NCBI GenBank assembly: GCA_964428355.1
Contig: CAYRYU010000005.1
Location: 77,616-141,615, forward strand
Direction of reading: 5' to 3'
DNA: 64,000 bases
DNA from: CAYRYU01 sp964428355
GTDB lineage: Bacteria > Muiribacteriota > Ozemobacteria > Ozemobacterales > Ozemobacteraceae
Below are positions 10,601 through 18,963 of the stretch, piece after piece. Every line of letters starts with the position of its first letter. The first letter of the stretch is position 1. The translations under genes were made by a program, and so were the position numbers. The notes under the pieces are model-generated. The model ran no database searches and was not told the origin of the DNA. It saw only the letters and a program-made list of their open reading frames with translations.

Positions 10601-13600
10601 ATCGTGACGGTCTTCCCCGAAAGGGAGACCGAAAAGCTGGCCGGAGAACCGCTCCTGGAAAGCCTGACGTTTTCCTTCGTCACCGTCGATGCCTTCAGGT
10701 TCTTGTCGAAAGTCAGGATGATCTTCCTGTCGATCATCACACCAACCGTTCCCGATGCGGGGTCCTGGGAAACCAGCTTTGGGTAGGTGATCATGACGCT
10801 GTTGCTCGCGGATGGGGTCACAGAGGACTGGATGGTCAGCCGGAAATCGCTTGGAAGGCCTGCGAACGAGACCGACCCCAGGAAAACGCCTGTACTGGAG
10901 GCGGTTTCGACAAGACTGACGAAGGTGGAGTTCGAAACGGATGCCAGGGTCGAGTCCCGGGTCAGGGGTTGGGCATCGGAGCCTACCATGCGGATCCAGA
11001 TGGTTCCGGTGGCCGCGAAATCGCTGTCCCTTGCCAGCTGGACGGAATAGCCGGGATCGGCAAAGAGGGTCACCGAAGCGATCGAAAGCGGAATGGTCTG
11101 CGACGCCTGGGTTTCGAACGTTGCGGAGAAGGTGGCGGGAACATTGTAGAAAGGATTGTCTAGGAGGTCGCGCAGTTCCGGACCGACCTCGACGCGATAG
11201 ACGGTATCGGGGCTCATGTGACCGGAAACAGGAATGTCATCAGGATCGATCGTTACCTTGTTGCCCGACAAAGATACCGAGAAACTCGAGGGGATCCCCC
11301 CGCGAAAGAGTCTGACGTTCTGCGTGGTCACGGAAGAAGCCTTGAGGCTCTTCGTGAAGGTCAACACGAGGTTCCTGTCGATGGAAATCCCTGTGGAACC
11401 GGACGCGGGATCGAGGGAAAAAAGCTCTGGATAGTTGACCGTAACGCTGTTGCTTGCCCAGGGGGAAACCGTCGACTGGATCGTCAGCCGGAAGCCGTGT
11501 GGAAGCCCCGCGAAGGAAACCGGGCCCTGGAAGATCCCCGAATTCGAGGCGGTCTCGGAAAAAGTCACGAAGGTGGAGTTGGAAACCGAAGCCACGGTGG
11601 AGTCGAGTGTCAGGGGTTGCGAATCGGATCCCGTGAATCTGACCCAGACCGTTCCCGTCGCCGGGAAATCGGCATCGTGCGCGAGCGGAAACGTGAAACC
11701 GGAATCCGCGAAAAGAGTCACGGAGGCGATCGAGAGGGGCGTGGTCTGGGATGACTGGGTCTTGAAGGTTGCCGAATAGGTGGCCGGGACGTTGAAGAAA
11801 GGGTTTTCGAGAGGGTCGCGGACTTCAGGTCCGATTTCCACGCGATAGGTCGTGTCGGGAGCCATGTTCCCCGATCCCGGGATGTCATCCGGGTCGATCG
11901 TGACCTTGTCCCCCCAGAAAATCAGGGAATAACTCGCAGGCAAGGCATCCCGGAACAACCTGATGTTCTGTTTGGTGACGGTTGCCCCCTTCAAGGCCTT
12001 CGAAAAGGTCAGTACCACGCTGCGATCGATCAGGACACCGGTGGCCCCCGAAGCGGGATCCTGGTCCGTCAGCTTGGGGTAGAAAACGAGGATGCTGTTG
12101 CTGGCTGAGGGGGAAACGAGCGACTGGATCGTCAGGCGGAAATCGCTGGGAAGACCCGCGTACGTAACCGGACCCTGGAAAATTCCTGAACTGGACGCCG
12201 TCTCCTGGAAAGTGACGAAGGTTGAATTGGACAGGGAAGCAACCGTGGAATCGAGCGTGAGGGGTTGGGCATCCGAACCCGTGAGCCTGACCCAAATCGT
12301 TCCGGTTGCGGCGGAATCGGCATCTTTCAGGATAGGGACGGAAAAGGCAGGATCAGCAAACATGGTGATAGAGGCGACCGTGAGAGGGGGCGTCTGGGAA
12401 GCCTGGGTCGTGAAAGTCGCCGAATAGGTCGCGGGAACATTGTGGAACGGGTTTCCCAGGAGGTCCCGGACTTCGGGCCCGACCTCCACGCGGTAGACCG
12501 TTCCTGGGAACATGTGGCCGGAGACGGGAATGTCGTCCGGATAAATCGTCACGGTATCGTTCGCCAGTGAAAGGGAAAAACTTGCCGCAGCCCCGTTCCG
12601 GAACAACCGGACATTCTGCTTGGTGATAGTCGACGCATTCAGGTTCTTTGTGAACGTCAGAACGACATTCCGGTCGATCAGGACCCCGGTCGTTCCCGAT
12701 GCCGGATCCTGGACCGACAGCTTCGGGTAGGTGACCAGAACGCTGTTACTGGCTGTTGGGGACACAACCGACTGGATGGTCAACCGGAAATCAGTGGGGA
12801 GTCCGGCAAACGCGACCGGCCCTTGGAAAATCCCCGAATTGGATGCGGTCTCCATCAGGGTGAAAGAGGTTGAATTGGAAAGTGAGGCAATGGTGGAATC
12901 CATGGTAAGCGACTGGGCATCGGATCCCGTCATGCGAACCCAGATGGTGCCTGTCGCCGGGAAATCCGAATCTTTGGCGATCGGGAGAGAAAAACCCGCA
13001 TCCGAAAAAAGAGTCACTGAAGCGATCGAAAGTGGTGCGGTCCGGGAAGCCTGGGTGGTGAAGGTTGCGGAGAAGGTGGCAGGAACGTTGTAGAACGGGT
13101 TGCCAACGGTGTCTCGGAGTTCCGGACCGACCTCGACGCGATAGACAGACTCGGGCACCATGTAACCGGACCCCGGAATATCGTCGGGGTCGAGAGTGAC
13201 ATCGTTGCCCGAAAGGGAAATCGCGTAACTCGCGGGATTCCCGTTCCGGAAGAGGCGGATGTTCTGCTTGGTAACGGTGGATCCCTGGAGGTTTTTCGTG
13301 AAGGTGAGAACGACTTCGCGGTCGATCAACACACCGGTGGTCCCGGAAGCGGGATCCATGATGGAAAGCTTGGGGTAGGTTATCAGTACGCTCCTGCTTG
13401 CCTGGGGCGAAACCGTGGACTGAACGATGAGGCGGAAATCGGTCGGCAGTCCCGCAAAAGAGGCGAATCCTTCGAAAACCCCGCTCGAGGAGGCTGTTTC
13501 CACCAAGCCGCGGAACATTCCGTTGGAGAGCGAGGCGACCGTGGCATCCTGCGTGAGAGCTTGGGCATCGGCACCGATCATGCGTATATAGAGCGTTCCC

Positions 13601-16065
13601 GTGGCTGGAAAATCGGCGTCGACAGGAAGGAACGAAAGGAAATTAGAATCCGTGGAAAGCGAAACCGACGAGATTACCGAGGGGGAGGTCTGGGAAGCCA
13701 TCGTGGTGAACGTAGTCGTATAGGTTCCAGCCGCATCGTAGAAAGGGTTTCCGAAGAGGTCGAGAACCTTGGGCCCTATCTCCACTGAATAATTCGCGCT
13801 GGGAATGAGATACCCGATCGGGGGAATGTCCCCGGGATCTATCGTCACGCGGTTCCCGGCAACTGAAACGGAGAAGGTGGCGAGTATCCCCCCCCTCAGC
13901 AAGCGAATGTTCGAGCTCGTTACACTCGATCCATCGAGCGGTTCGGTAAAATCGAGCAGTACTTTCCGATCGATCAAAACCCCGGTTTCGGCAACGGTTG
14001 GTGAATGGCTGGCGATCACGGGAAAGGTCACGAGGACCGTCAGAGAGGCCGTGGGGGAAGCGGTAACGAAAACGAGGGTGTTTGTCGCGGGCGGACCGGC
14101 GGCAAGGGCATTCGTCCTCATCCCGTGGAAGGTCGTGGTCGCGGCGAGAGTCTGCGTGAAGGGAAGGCTGGCCACGAACGCACCGTTAAGGAAGTAGCTG
14201 ATGGTCGCCAGGTCGATCGTGTTGGGCGCAGGATCGATTGCCTCCAATCGGAAGTAGAGGTTCGATATCCCGGGGATCTCATCCCCGGCTTGAACTTCCA
14301 CCGAGCGAGCGGCATCGGAGAACCCCTTCAAGCCTACGACCTCGCTTGCCACGACTCCGGATTGGGATTTTTGGGTCGTGAAGGTGAAGGTTGCTGCGGA
14401 CCACATCTGGCTTCCAAGGTAGTTCAGGACATTCGAGGCGATGCTGACGGAGTAGTTGGATGCGAAATCGAGGTCCTGGTCGACCTGAAGCTCAACTTCT
14501 GTCCCGCTCGTCGAGAAAACCGAAATCGGGATCGGGTTCAACCCCGAGTCGAACAACCTGATCGCCCGTGTTGCCTCGTCCCCGACCCAGGTGGTAAAGG
14601 AGGCTTCCATCATGTTCCTGTCGAAAACCAGGGTGATTCTGTTTCCTGCGCTTGCGAGCACCCCATCGGCATTTTCGAGTGAAACAGTTTTCCCGTTAGC
14701 GTTTGCCGCGAAAACGGAGCAACTCCCCGTCGCCATTTCCGGGAAAAAGGTTGTCACTTCAACTTTGGAACTCAGTAGCGGAGGACCTTCGATGTGGAGA
14801 TACTGGCTCCCCTTGTCCCATGAAAACTTCTGGGGAAACCTGAGCAGTCTCCTCCAGAACCAGAACCGGGTGGCGGTAACTCCACTCAGGATGCATCCGG
14901 CGTAATCCTCATCGGCTTCCGAAAAGGAGAACAGGGTGGGACAGCTGGCGATGAAATCCGTTTTGTTGCTCACTGGGCCGGTTTTGATGAAGAAGTCCTG
15001 GACATAGGTCGAGGAAAGATTGTTCATCAGGCTGGTTTCGAAGTTCGGAAAGCACGCGACCTCATGCCCGAGGTTCTGAGTTACGCCCAGGTCGTCCGCG
15101 AGACTGAAAGTCCAGGCCGAGCCCGCCCACACCCCACGCCTGAGGTAATCATGGTTGTCCGCCAGCCGGTACAGAAGGAAAACCTTTCCTGTCCTCGGAT
15201 TCTGCGCAAGGGAGAAGCTGGGCCGAGACCATGCCCCGACCGTGATGTTGTCCGAATCGACGGTCGTATAATCATCTTGCGGGAAGGTCACCAGGGTAAT
15301 GTCGTTCGGAGAAGCAATGTACCCGAAAGCGATTCCGATTGCCTGGGTCCCCCCGTCCTTCAGATAGGTCCCCGAAACCCCTGTGGTGTTGTTCACCGCG
15401 GCAAAAGGGAAGGGATACTGGACGGCAGCGAAGGTTTCATCGGCAAGGTTCAACGCGCGGCCATAGAGAATATTCGTGTTCACCCAAAAGAGGTGGCATT
15501 TGGTCCCCGTTAATACCATTGCGTGAGGTGCTCCGGCGGAGACGGTCCCGACATATTTCGGGTACCCGGCCCGGGGAGTCGCGAAAAGATTGGCAGACGT
15601 ATCGTATGCCATCAGCCATAGCTTGCTTGTGGCATCCAGGTAGGACAGAAGGAAAGCCCCTTTGGGAAGGCCAGTGGGAAGATTGTCGGTAAAAGTCTGT
15701 CGCATCTGGATCGAGTTCAAAGTCTGGGATGCCCAGCTGGAAATCGGGCCCTGCCAGGTGTTGGTGGCGTATGAAACCTCCCAGGCAGGGTACGCACCCG
15801 AAAACAGAGGTACATTGCTGAAGGTTGCGGGGGAACCCGATGCGTTGAAACAAACCTGGTCCGGGAATACCTGACGGTTGATGTAGTCCCCTTGTGAGAA
15901 GGGAAAAGAAGCAATGAATGAATCTGTAGAAATGTGATTATAGGATCTGGGCTGGGAGGCCAGCGCGAGAGGGGAAAATTTTCCCATCGAAAAAATGAAA
16001 GCTAGGGAAAAAATACCCACCCACCAGAATCCGACCTTCCGGTTGCTCCTGGAAAACCGCTTCAA
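4651..16065 (-). CDS. Giant exported protein with about 15 SbsA-type Ig modules
   Basis: This 3804-residue protein begins at a TTG with the signal peptide MKRFSRSNRKVGFWWVGIFS... and a probable cleavage site after ALA near residue 37. The first ~450 residues are a unique head. Then follow about 15 copies of a bacterial Ig-like module (SbsA/Big_5 type) marked by PASGTTGVLIDR...LTF, each usually paired with a second block ending ETASNSGIFQGPVSFAGLP. The last ~90 residues (VGVWPSPVRGEQLFFGFF onwards, with ANGVYFYTLEM) resemble FlgD-like or type 9 sorting-type C-terminal domains. It is probably a surface fibre or adhesin. No in-frame ATG gives a full signal peptide; upstream GGGAA is a weak ribosome site. 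Divergent from the lipoprotein gene. Confidence 0.88.
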   Translation of the reverse strand: MKRFSRSNRKVGFWWVGIFSLAFIFSMGKFSPLALASQPRSYNHISTDSFIASFPFSQGDYINRQVFPDQVCFNASGSPATFSNVPLFSGAYPAWEVSYATNTWQGPISSWASQTLNSIQMRQTFTDNLPTGLPKGAFLLSYLDATSKLWLMAYDTSANLFATPRAGYPKYVGTVSAGAPHAMVLTGTKCHLFWVNTNILYGRALNLADETFAAVQYPFPFAAVNNTTGVSGTYLKDGGTQAIGIAFGYIASPNDITLVTFPQDDYTTVDSDNITVGAWSRPSFSLAQNPRTGKVFLLYRLADNHDYLRRGVWAGSAWTFSLADDLGVTQNLGHEVACFPNFETSLMNNLSSTYVQDFFIKTGPVSNKTDFIASCPTLFSFSEADEDYAGCILSGVTATRFWFWRRLLRFPQKFSWDKGSQYLHIEGPPLLSSKVEVTTFFPEMATGSCSVFAANANGKTVSLENADGVLASAGNRITLVFDRNMMEASFTTWVGDEATRAIRLFDSGLNPIPISVFSTSGTEVELQVDQDLDFASNYSVSIASNVLNYLGSQMWSAATFTFTTQKSQSGVVASEVVGLKGFSDAARSVEVQAGDEIPGISNLYFRLEAIDPAPNTIDLATISYFLNGAFVASLPFTQTLAATTTFHGMRTNALAAGPPATNTLVFVTASPTASLTVLVTFPVIASHSPTVAETGVLIDRKVLLDFTEPLDGSSVTSSNIRLLRGGILATFSVSVAGNRVTIDPGDIPPIGYLIPSANYSVEIGPKVLDLFGNPFYDAAGTYTTTFTTMASQTSPSVISSVSLSTDSNFLSFLPVDADFPATGTLYIRMIGADAQALTQDATVASLSNGMFRGLVETASSSGVFEGFASFAGLPTDFRLIVQSTVSPQASRSVLITYPKLSIMDPASGTTGVLIDREVVLTFTKNLQGSTVTKQNIRLFRNGNPASYAISLSGNDVTLDPDDIPGSGYMVPESVYRVEVGPELRDTVGNPFYNVPATFSATFTTQASRTAPLSIASVTLFSDAGFSLPIAKDSDFPATGTIWVRMTGSDAQSLTMDSTIASLSNSTSFTLMETASNSGIFQGPVAFAGLPTDFRLTIQSVVSPTASNSVLVTYPKLSVQDPASGTTGVLIDRNVVLTFTKNLNASTITKQNVRLFRNGAAASFSLSLANDTVTIYPDDIPVSGHMFPGTVYRVEVGPEVRDLLGNPFHNVPATYSATFTTQASQTPPLTVASITMFADPAFSVPILKDADSAATGTIWVRLTGSDAQPLTLDSTVASLSNSTFVTFQETASSSGIFQGPVTYAGLPSDFRLTIQSLVSPSASNSILVFYPKLTDQDPASGATGVLIDRSVVLTFSKALKGATVTKQNIRLFRDALPASYSLIFWGDKVTIDPDDIPGSGNMAPDTTYRVEIGPEVRDPLENPFFNVPATYSATFKTQSSQTTPLSIASVTLFADSGFTFPLAHDADFPATGTVWVRFTGSDSQPLTLDSTVASVSNSTFVTFSETASNSGIFQGPVSFAGLPHGFRLTIQSTVSPWASNSVTVNYPELFSLDPASGSTGISIDRNLVLTFTKSLKASSVTTQNVRLFRGGIPSSFSVSLSGNKVTIDPDDIPVSGHMSPDTVYRVEVGPELRDLLDNPFYNVPATFSATFETQASQTIPLSIASVTLFADPGYSVQLARDSDFAATGTIWIRMVGSDAQPLTRDSTLASVSNSTFVSLVETASSTGVFLGSVSFAGLPSDFRLTIQSSVTPSASNSVMITYPKLVSQDPASGTVGVMIDRKIILTFDKNLKASTVTKENVRLSRSGSPASFSVSLSGKTVTIDPDEIPGSGFLFPQLTYFVEIGPQVRDTLDNPFFNVPATYSGSFTTQASRTPPLSIASVSLFADASFTVLLSNDQDYPATGTVFIRLSGTDGASLTRDVAVASLSTGWTVDCLETASSSGVFQGSSSFAGLSDRFRFVAQSLETLSASASLLVTWPHLAPVNPASGAANVPVGTSITIQADERIDPSSLSATSARLLLGGATVPTSISLDGTRKILTITPASPLVSEGNYAVSVAGLVDEVGNPMVGPLEYSFFAEDIIPPTLVGFFPPDGTSALTIDQQPIFTFSEPMWPPSFTPGSFQFRRNGVPASFALFFSGSTVKIDPDDTPEGLLVTDAPYTVAFGPGIKDDSGNPFSNLPATFTLHFSTQASSTQPTTVDSLALYRDALFLVPFLPDESIRDDSWVFIKLTGTDGATQTRDVVPVGLKQSWNGSSIVQAYETASNSGGYFYGMVNLGTFSIHGFPAPLPSTAHGELGFSWSGNPARAATLSIDFPQWIPGTTFLDTLSGPGPASGATGVRLDSAITIRFDYPLDPATVSSSSVRLLRGGTDVQATLSLETGNMGLLVKPDSQLSPDEDYLVFLPFSSSGLKGGTGNPIFREVGFKFHTQPAWTPPSSVAAIRQFRDSSYSPFSQIDPGSDYKATGTVFLEAIGSDASGLTIDRTQVDVSIGSVTSLLETGPGTGVFRGSFSFAGLADRTLLRFRSAQNPVASTGLFITFPGLAPTQPASGSAGNSIMTLVQVTSDEALDPATVNPLSVRMTQVATSVPCLVDYGAASYSITLRPVFPLDFGLTYNVRIDGVTDRSGNPPPGPLEFQFTTQTTTVPPDSIHDLSVFSDPGRTVPVPQGALVLPGQMLYVQITADDLSSSTYDATLIEVFSKSATTTMSLVESSPSSGLFMGAVEVFDEGNTDFTIRSIRDRTFFRSFLIPEFPIVVGFFPASGTTDLQLDTVFHVQTNKPVSSASLDATSLRLADKLGFVPSTLGLPGPKDITVQGSLATDSEVFIEVNGNLKDADGLSFAKTLARFSTRAPNYTSFEIFRDSGLTVPVPDNSELPPGITLWTKLSGTDLRIQGGETLLGSWSDGSATFSFLLSENHPGEFIGNLTVPDKPGGNLAVAPEVAPHMVRNFKISQDFGVLSVHPASGAIGVPADVWPFWEFTHPVDSSFLVSPSTVFTIRRVGNPVPLGTTLLWTSDHKQLTLKPDFLLDLLGNYEIRVASEVADTLGRVLGTPFVTRFQVQAPPPPPSVVHRIWNFRDSTWSATSTFVPPDGTLFLEVVADDPSFSTVDSTRLWINSTDGSIRGVQLYLVETSANSGIFRASLPYNASSGATIEIISQGDPPKNLGLTVRPRPVLLSMNPASGSVGLHLDRDIELGFDNLLEEASLASGIRVLGPNGAELSLSRILKPDGRTVLISPVDGWSQGTNHSVELSRSLFDSNGISIAPTGTRFGTRGIGTVTLELYTGIAPRAGQSVSRTGEVVPGSVIILATATDLFGTRPETRLVRFTAAGWTDTKILNEVATSPGLFSGSSTIGLARGVQAAAVLEFGGKPALSFRVAPLPTLLGTNPSDGETGVPETAAIVASFSRPMARPSTAPGLTVISASETIATDLVPGPNPALTFTWIPRRYLPPGILLRAEFPAMTDDLGQPLHPGPIAFTGLGSQGITLFADPAFQVPIDSPILYNSFAYVESVASGPVSAGYSEAYILSSGSREVRLVPLGPAAQGSRRFRGKMVFEGNSEGTSVPLVPGEPVVFTSPRLNKDRKAYHFKAKDDSPPSRIIGINLFLEEHFQRRVEGDLNQDRLFIEVEGEDSNWLNADRTGVRIISDADPGGFDLALTESGVHSGKFQGSLKLQQGSTEPLQAIISIRPNDVLTVTSLVDPSVFAKVRYVPENRMDQVGVWPSPVRGEQLFFGFFLTFPGEVELTIHDSAGDEVDNQTIFGKAGSNVFAWRLPRKLANGVYFYTLEMQLETSGKGARKKRGKFAVLR
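10300..14000 (-). repeat. Tandem ~645-bp coding repeats in the giant gene
   Basis: Six consecutive modules of about 642-648 bp (roughly 215 residues) are highly similar to each other. The recurring codons for SIASVTLF fall near 10431, 11073, 11716, 12363, 13014 and 13659. Modules outside this core are more diverged. The close similarity points to recent duplication or gene conversion and makes assembly collapse or expansion possible here. Confidence 0.8.
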
Positions 16066-16112
16066 ATCAAGTTCCCGCTTTCCCCGCCAAGGATCCCATA
16101 CAGGTACGCGAA

Positions 16113-16141
16113 TTGCGTAGATTTCCTCGGGGCCTGATAAT
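16113..16141 (+). promoter_or_regulatory. Promoter of the lipoprotein gene
   Basis: TTGCGT (16113-16118), 17 bases, GATAAT (16136-16141). Start of transcription near 16148 leaves a leader of about 16 bases carrying GGAGGGAAGG before the ATG at 16164. Confidence 0.65.
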
Positions 16142-16163
16142 GTCGCAGCATGGAGGGAAGGAT

Positions 16164-17567
16164 ATGGAATCGAAAATTACCCGGAATCTGATGCTGGTCT
16201 TGCTTATCGCTCTTCCGATGGTTTCGGGCTGCTTTGGGGTGAAGGGCACCAACCCCGTCGCTGACACTTCCCTCAGCGAAGCTACCTCCAATTCCCTCGT
16301 TCAAACCGCATCTGGCACCCTTTCCACAGTATCCACCGGAGCTGCCCGTTACATCCCGACAACCTGCTCCAAGAAATTCAGCTTTGCTCCTCCCCCCAAC
16401 CGCATAGCCCATTGTCTCAAGCAGAACTGCTCAACGAACCCCGGGAAACTCAGGCTCAAGTTCCTTTCCCTTACCAAGGCCGACCATATTCTTATAACCT
16501 TTGAAAACCTAAAGGTCAAGCCGGAAGGCGGATCCACGCTCAGGTATTCGGTCCCCTCCACCGAGATCGATCTCCTCGAAGCCGCCGATGTTTCTCAGCT
16601 GCTCGCGGACCTTTCATTGCCCGCCGGCCGCTACAACTACTTCGAGATATCGATCAAGAAGGCCTCGGTCGTCCTCGATGGAAAGACCTATCCTCTCTTC
16701 ATTCCCAGCAGACGTATCTTCTTCCTCGGAAAGTTCGAGATCAAAGACGGTTTCTATACCGAGCTGACCCTCAAGTTCTCCTCCCGCGTCATCAGATTTG
16801 GGAAGTTCTTCTTCAAGCTGTTCCCCGTGGTGAAGATTTCTTCGACCCTTGTTCCGATCGCAACGCAGGAAACGGATGGAGACATTTCGGGAATCGTTCT
16901 CGATTACGTAACCAAGAGCCCGATCACAGGCGTGACGGCGACCCTGTCCGGCGGGGCCTCCGATCTCACCGCAGTCTCCAATGGGGAGGGAAAATTCGAA
17001 TTCCTGGATGTCCCGGCCGGAGAATACTCGCTCAGACTCAATCACGCAGACTATCTCGACAAGGCCTTTACAGCCCAGGTCATCGCAGGGCAGATTACCC
17101 AGGTCGATTCTGAAATGAACCCCGCGGTCATCAAGAGCACTTATGGGAACACCGGTTGGTTCTCGGAAAACTTTCCTCTCTCCGACGTCCTCGGGTTGTA
17201 TGGTGAGTGCTCGATGGAAACTCCCGTCACGATAGACTTCGTGAGCCTCGCCTTCGTGAAAGCCGAAGTCTCCTTCTTCGCGGAATTCAAATATGATGGA
17301 ATGTCCACAATGAAAGCCTTCCTCAGCTCTCAGCAACAGGTCCAGGTCATCAACAACCTTGGCGGCTGGTGGGTCGGCAACAACGCCAACCTTGGCCTCT
17401 CTCTTGGCGACCTCTTCCTGCCCTCCAATCCCGGCACCCAATACACCGTGGATGTCACCGAATACATCCGGAACAACCCCAGCGCAGCCTACTATTTCGC
17501 TGCCATGAACACCGGAATCGCCGATATCAGGGTTACCAACATCCAATTGTCGATCTCCTATCGGTAA
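16164..17567 (+). CDS. Lipoprotein with DUF4382-like and carboxypeptidase-regulatory-like domains
   Basis: The 467-residue protein starts MESKITRNLMLVLLIALPMV and has a lipobox ending SGC, so it should be lipid-anchored. Roughly residues 90-215 (DHILITFENLKVKPEGG ... LPAGRYNYFEISIKKASVVL) resemble DUF4382. Residues near 235-325 (GDISGIVLDYVTKSPITG ... GKFEFLDVPAGEYSL) form a carboxypeptidase-D regulatory-like beta-sandwich. The C-terminal ~130 residues end with DVTEYIRNNPSAAYYFAAMN, resembling a carbohydrate-binding-like jelly roll. I start at 16164 because of the strong ribosome site; an upstream in-frame TTG at 16113 overlaps the promoter. It is divergent from the giant Ig protein and could be a surface partner of it. 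Confidence 0.85.
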   Translation: MESKITRNLMLVLLIALPMVSGCFGVKGTNPVADTSLSEATSNSLVQTASGTLSTVSTGAARYIPTTCSKKFSFAPPPNRIAHCLKQNCSTNPGKLRLKFLSLTKADHILITFENLKVKPEGGSTLRYSVPSTEIDLLEAADVSQLLADLSLPAGRYNYFEISIKKASVVLDGKTYPLFIPSRRIFFLGKFEIKDGFYTELTLKFSSRVIRFGKFFFKLFPVVKISSTLVPIATQETDGDISGIVLDYVTKSPITGVTATLSGGASDLTAVSNGEGKFEFLDVPAGEYSLRLNHADYLDKAFTAQVIAGQITQVDSEMNPAVIKSTYGNTGWFSENFPLSDVLGLYGECSMETPVTIDFVSLAFVKAEVSFFAEFKYDGMSTMKAFLSSQQQVQVINNLGGWWVGNNANLGLSLGDLFLPSNPGTQYTVDVTEYIRNNPSAAYYFAAMNTGIADIRVTNIQLSISYR

Positions 17568-17615
17568 TCTTTTCAGTCAGCAAGCACAAAGGTCCATAAC
17601 ATCCCAATTGCTTTC

Positions 17616-17646
17616 CCCCGGCTCTCGCCGGGGATTTTTCTTTTTG
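17616..17646 (+). terminator. Intrinsic terminator after the lipoprotein gene
   Basis: CCCCGGC-TCTC-GCCGGGG is a 7-bp stem with 4-base loop followed by ATTTTTCTTTTT, a textbook terminator about 50 bases after the stop. Confidence 0.9.
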
Positions 17647-17727
17647 GGGAACTTGAAATCCAATCAGGGAATTACTCCCCAGGGGGAAACAAGGACGAGA
17701 CTCCCTGAAAACACCCTCAATATGAAT

Positions 17728-17745
17728 GAGGGCACTTCTGCCCTC
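17728..17745 (-). terminator. Hairpin after mraY, possible weak terminator
   Basis: GAGGGCA-CTTC-TGCCCTC makes a 7-bp stem 25 bases beyond the mraY stop. No T-run follows on the minus strand, so termination would be inefficient or Rho-assisted. This is the only hairpin I see at the end of the cell-wall cluster. Confidence 0.35.
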
Positions 17746-17769
17746 CTGCCGGTTTCCGAAAGGGGGGAT

Positions 17770-18963
17770 TTACCGCCAGACAAGGCCGGAGGCGAAACAG
17801 GCCAAACCGGTCAACGCGAGAAAAAGGCCGATGACCCAGAACCGGATCACCACCTTCTCCTCGGCCCATCCGGCCAACTCGAAATGGTGGTGGATCGGGG
17901 TCATGCGGAAGATCCTCTTTCCATGCGTCCATTTGAAATAGCTCACCTGCATGATCACGGAAACGGCCTCTGCGACGAAAACCCCGCCCACGATGACCAG
18001 GAAGAATTCCGTGCGGGTGGCTGCCGCGATCGCGCCGATGGTCCCCCCCATAGCCAGGGATCCGGTGTCTCCCATGAAAACCTCGGCGGGGTGGGAATTG
18101 TACCAGAGAAACCCGAGGCAGGCCCCGAAGAGCGCCCCACAAACCACTGCGAGTTCTCCAACTCCAGGAATGTACAGGACCCCGAGGTGGCGCGCGAAAA
18201 CCTGGTGCCCACAGATGTACGAAAAGAGAAGGAACGGAATGATCGACATCGCGGTACAGCCGCTCGCAAGCCCGTCAAGACCGTCGGTCAGGTTGACCGC
18301 GTTGGAAGTGCAAAGCATTACGAAGACCACGAACGGAACATAGAGCATTCCAAGGTCATGGGTACCGAAAAACGGGAGCTGGATAACGGAGGATGAGAGA
18401 ACCCTGGTTTCCTGCCCGAAATCCTGTGGAAAAGTGATCCCCATCTGCATTTCCGGCAGATAACGGAGTGGAAGGGCCACGAGAAGGCCAACCAGAGCCT
18501 GGCCCAAAAGTTTCTGGCGGGGAGTCAGGCCCAGTGACCGGGCTTTGATCACTTTCGTCAGGTCGTCCAGCATCCCGATGAAGCCCATTCCTATCGTGGA
18601 GATGATCGCGATGATGACGAAGCCGTTCCATTTCCCCCAGAAAGCCGAAGCAATCAGCATTGAAAGGAGGATGATCGCTCCCCCCATAGTGGGAATTCCT
18701 GCCTTTTTCTTGTGCTCCTGGACCCCCTCCTCGCGGATCGTTTGCCCGATCTGCCTCTCGTGGAGTTTGGAAATGACCCGTGGACCGATGAGAAGGGCGA
18801 TCACGAAAGAGGTGACGACGGAAAATATAACCCTTAGCGAGATTGCACCGAAAAGACTGCTGAACGTAGGATTACCCCCGAATCTTTCTGGTCGAAAATC
18901 AATGGAGATGGATGGGAACCGTCGGCCAGAGTTGCTTGACGATCTCCTCGAAATGCATTCCAC
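17770..18963 (-). CDS. mraY: Phospho-N-acetylmuramoyl-pentapeptide transferase
   Basis: MraY moves phospho-MurNAc-pentapeptide from UDP to undecaprenyl phosphate, making lipid I in the inner membrane. The protein has about ten membrane spans and the family motifs GMLDDLTKV, NLTDGLDGLA (catalytic Asp region), FMGDTGSLAMG and MTPIHHHFE. The start is uncertain. The only standard in-frame start before the first span is the GTG at 18963, inside murF (65-base overlap), which gives a ~45-residue N-terminal extension without family similarity. An ATT overlapping the murF stop (ATTGA) would give the usual length but is a rare start. Last gene of this cluster. Confidence 0.93.
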   Translation of the reverse strand: MECISRRSSSNSGRRFPSISIDFRPERFGGNPTFSSLFGAISLRVIFSVVTSFVIALLIGPRVISKLHERQIGQTIREEGVQEHKKKAGIPTMGGAIILLSMLIASAFWGKWNGFVIIAIISTIGMGFIGMLDDLTKVIKARSLGLTPRQKLLGQALVGLLVALPLRYLPEMQMGITFPQDFGQETRVLSSSVIQLPFFGTHDLGMLYVPFVVFVMLCTSNAVNLTDGLDGLASGCTAMSIIPFLLFSYICGHQVFARHLGVLYIPGVGELAVVCGALFGACLGFLWYNSHPAEVFMGDTGSLAMGGTIGAIAAATRTEFFLVIVGGVFVAEAVSVIMQVSYFKWTHGKRIFRMTPIHHHFELAGWAEEKVVIRFWVIGLFLALTGLACFASGLVWR

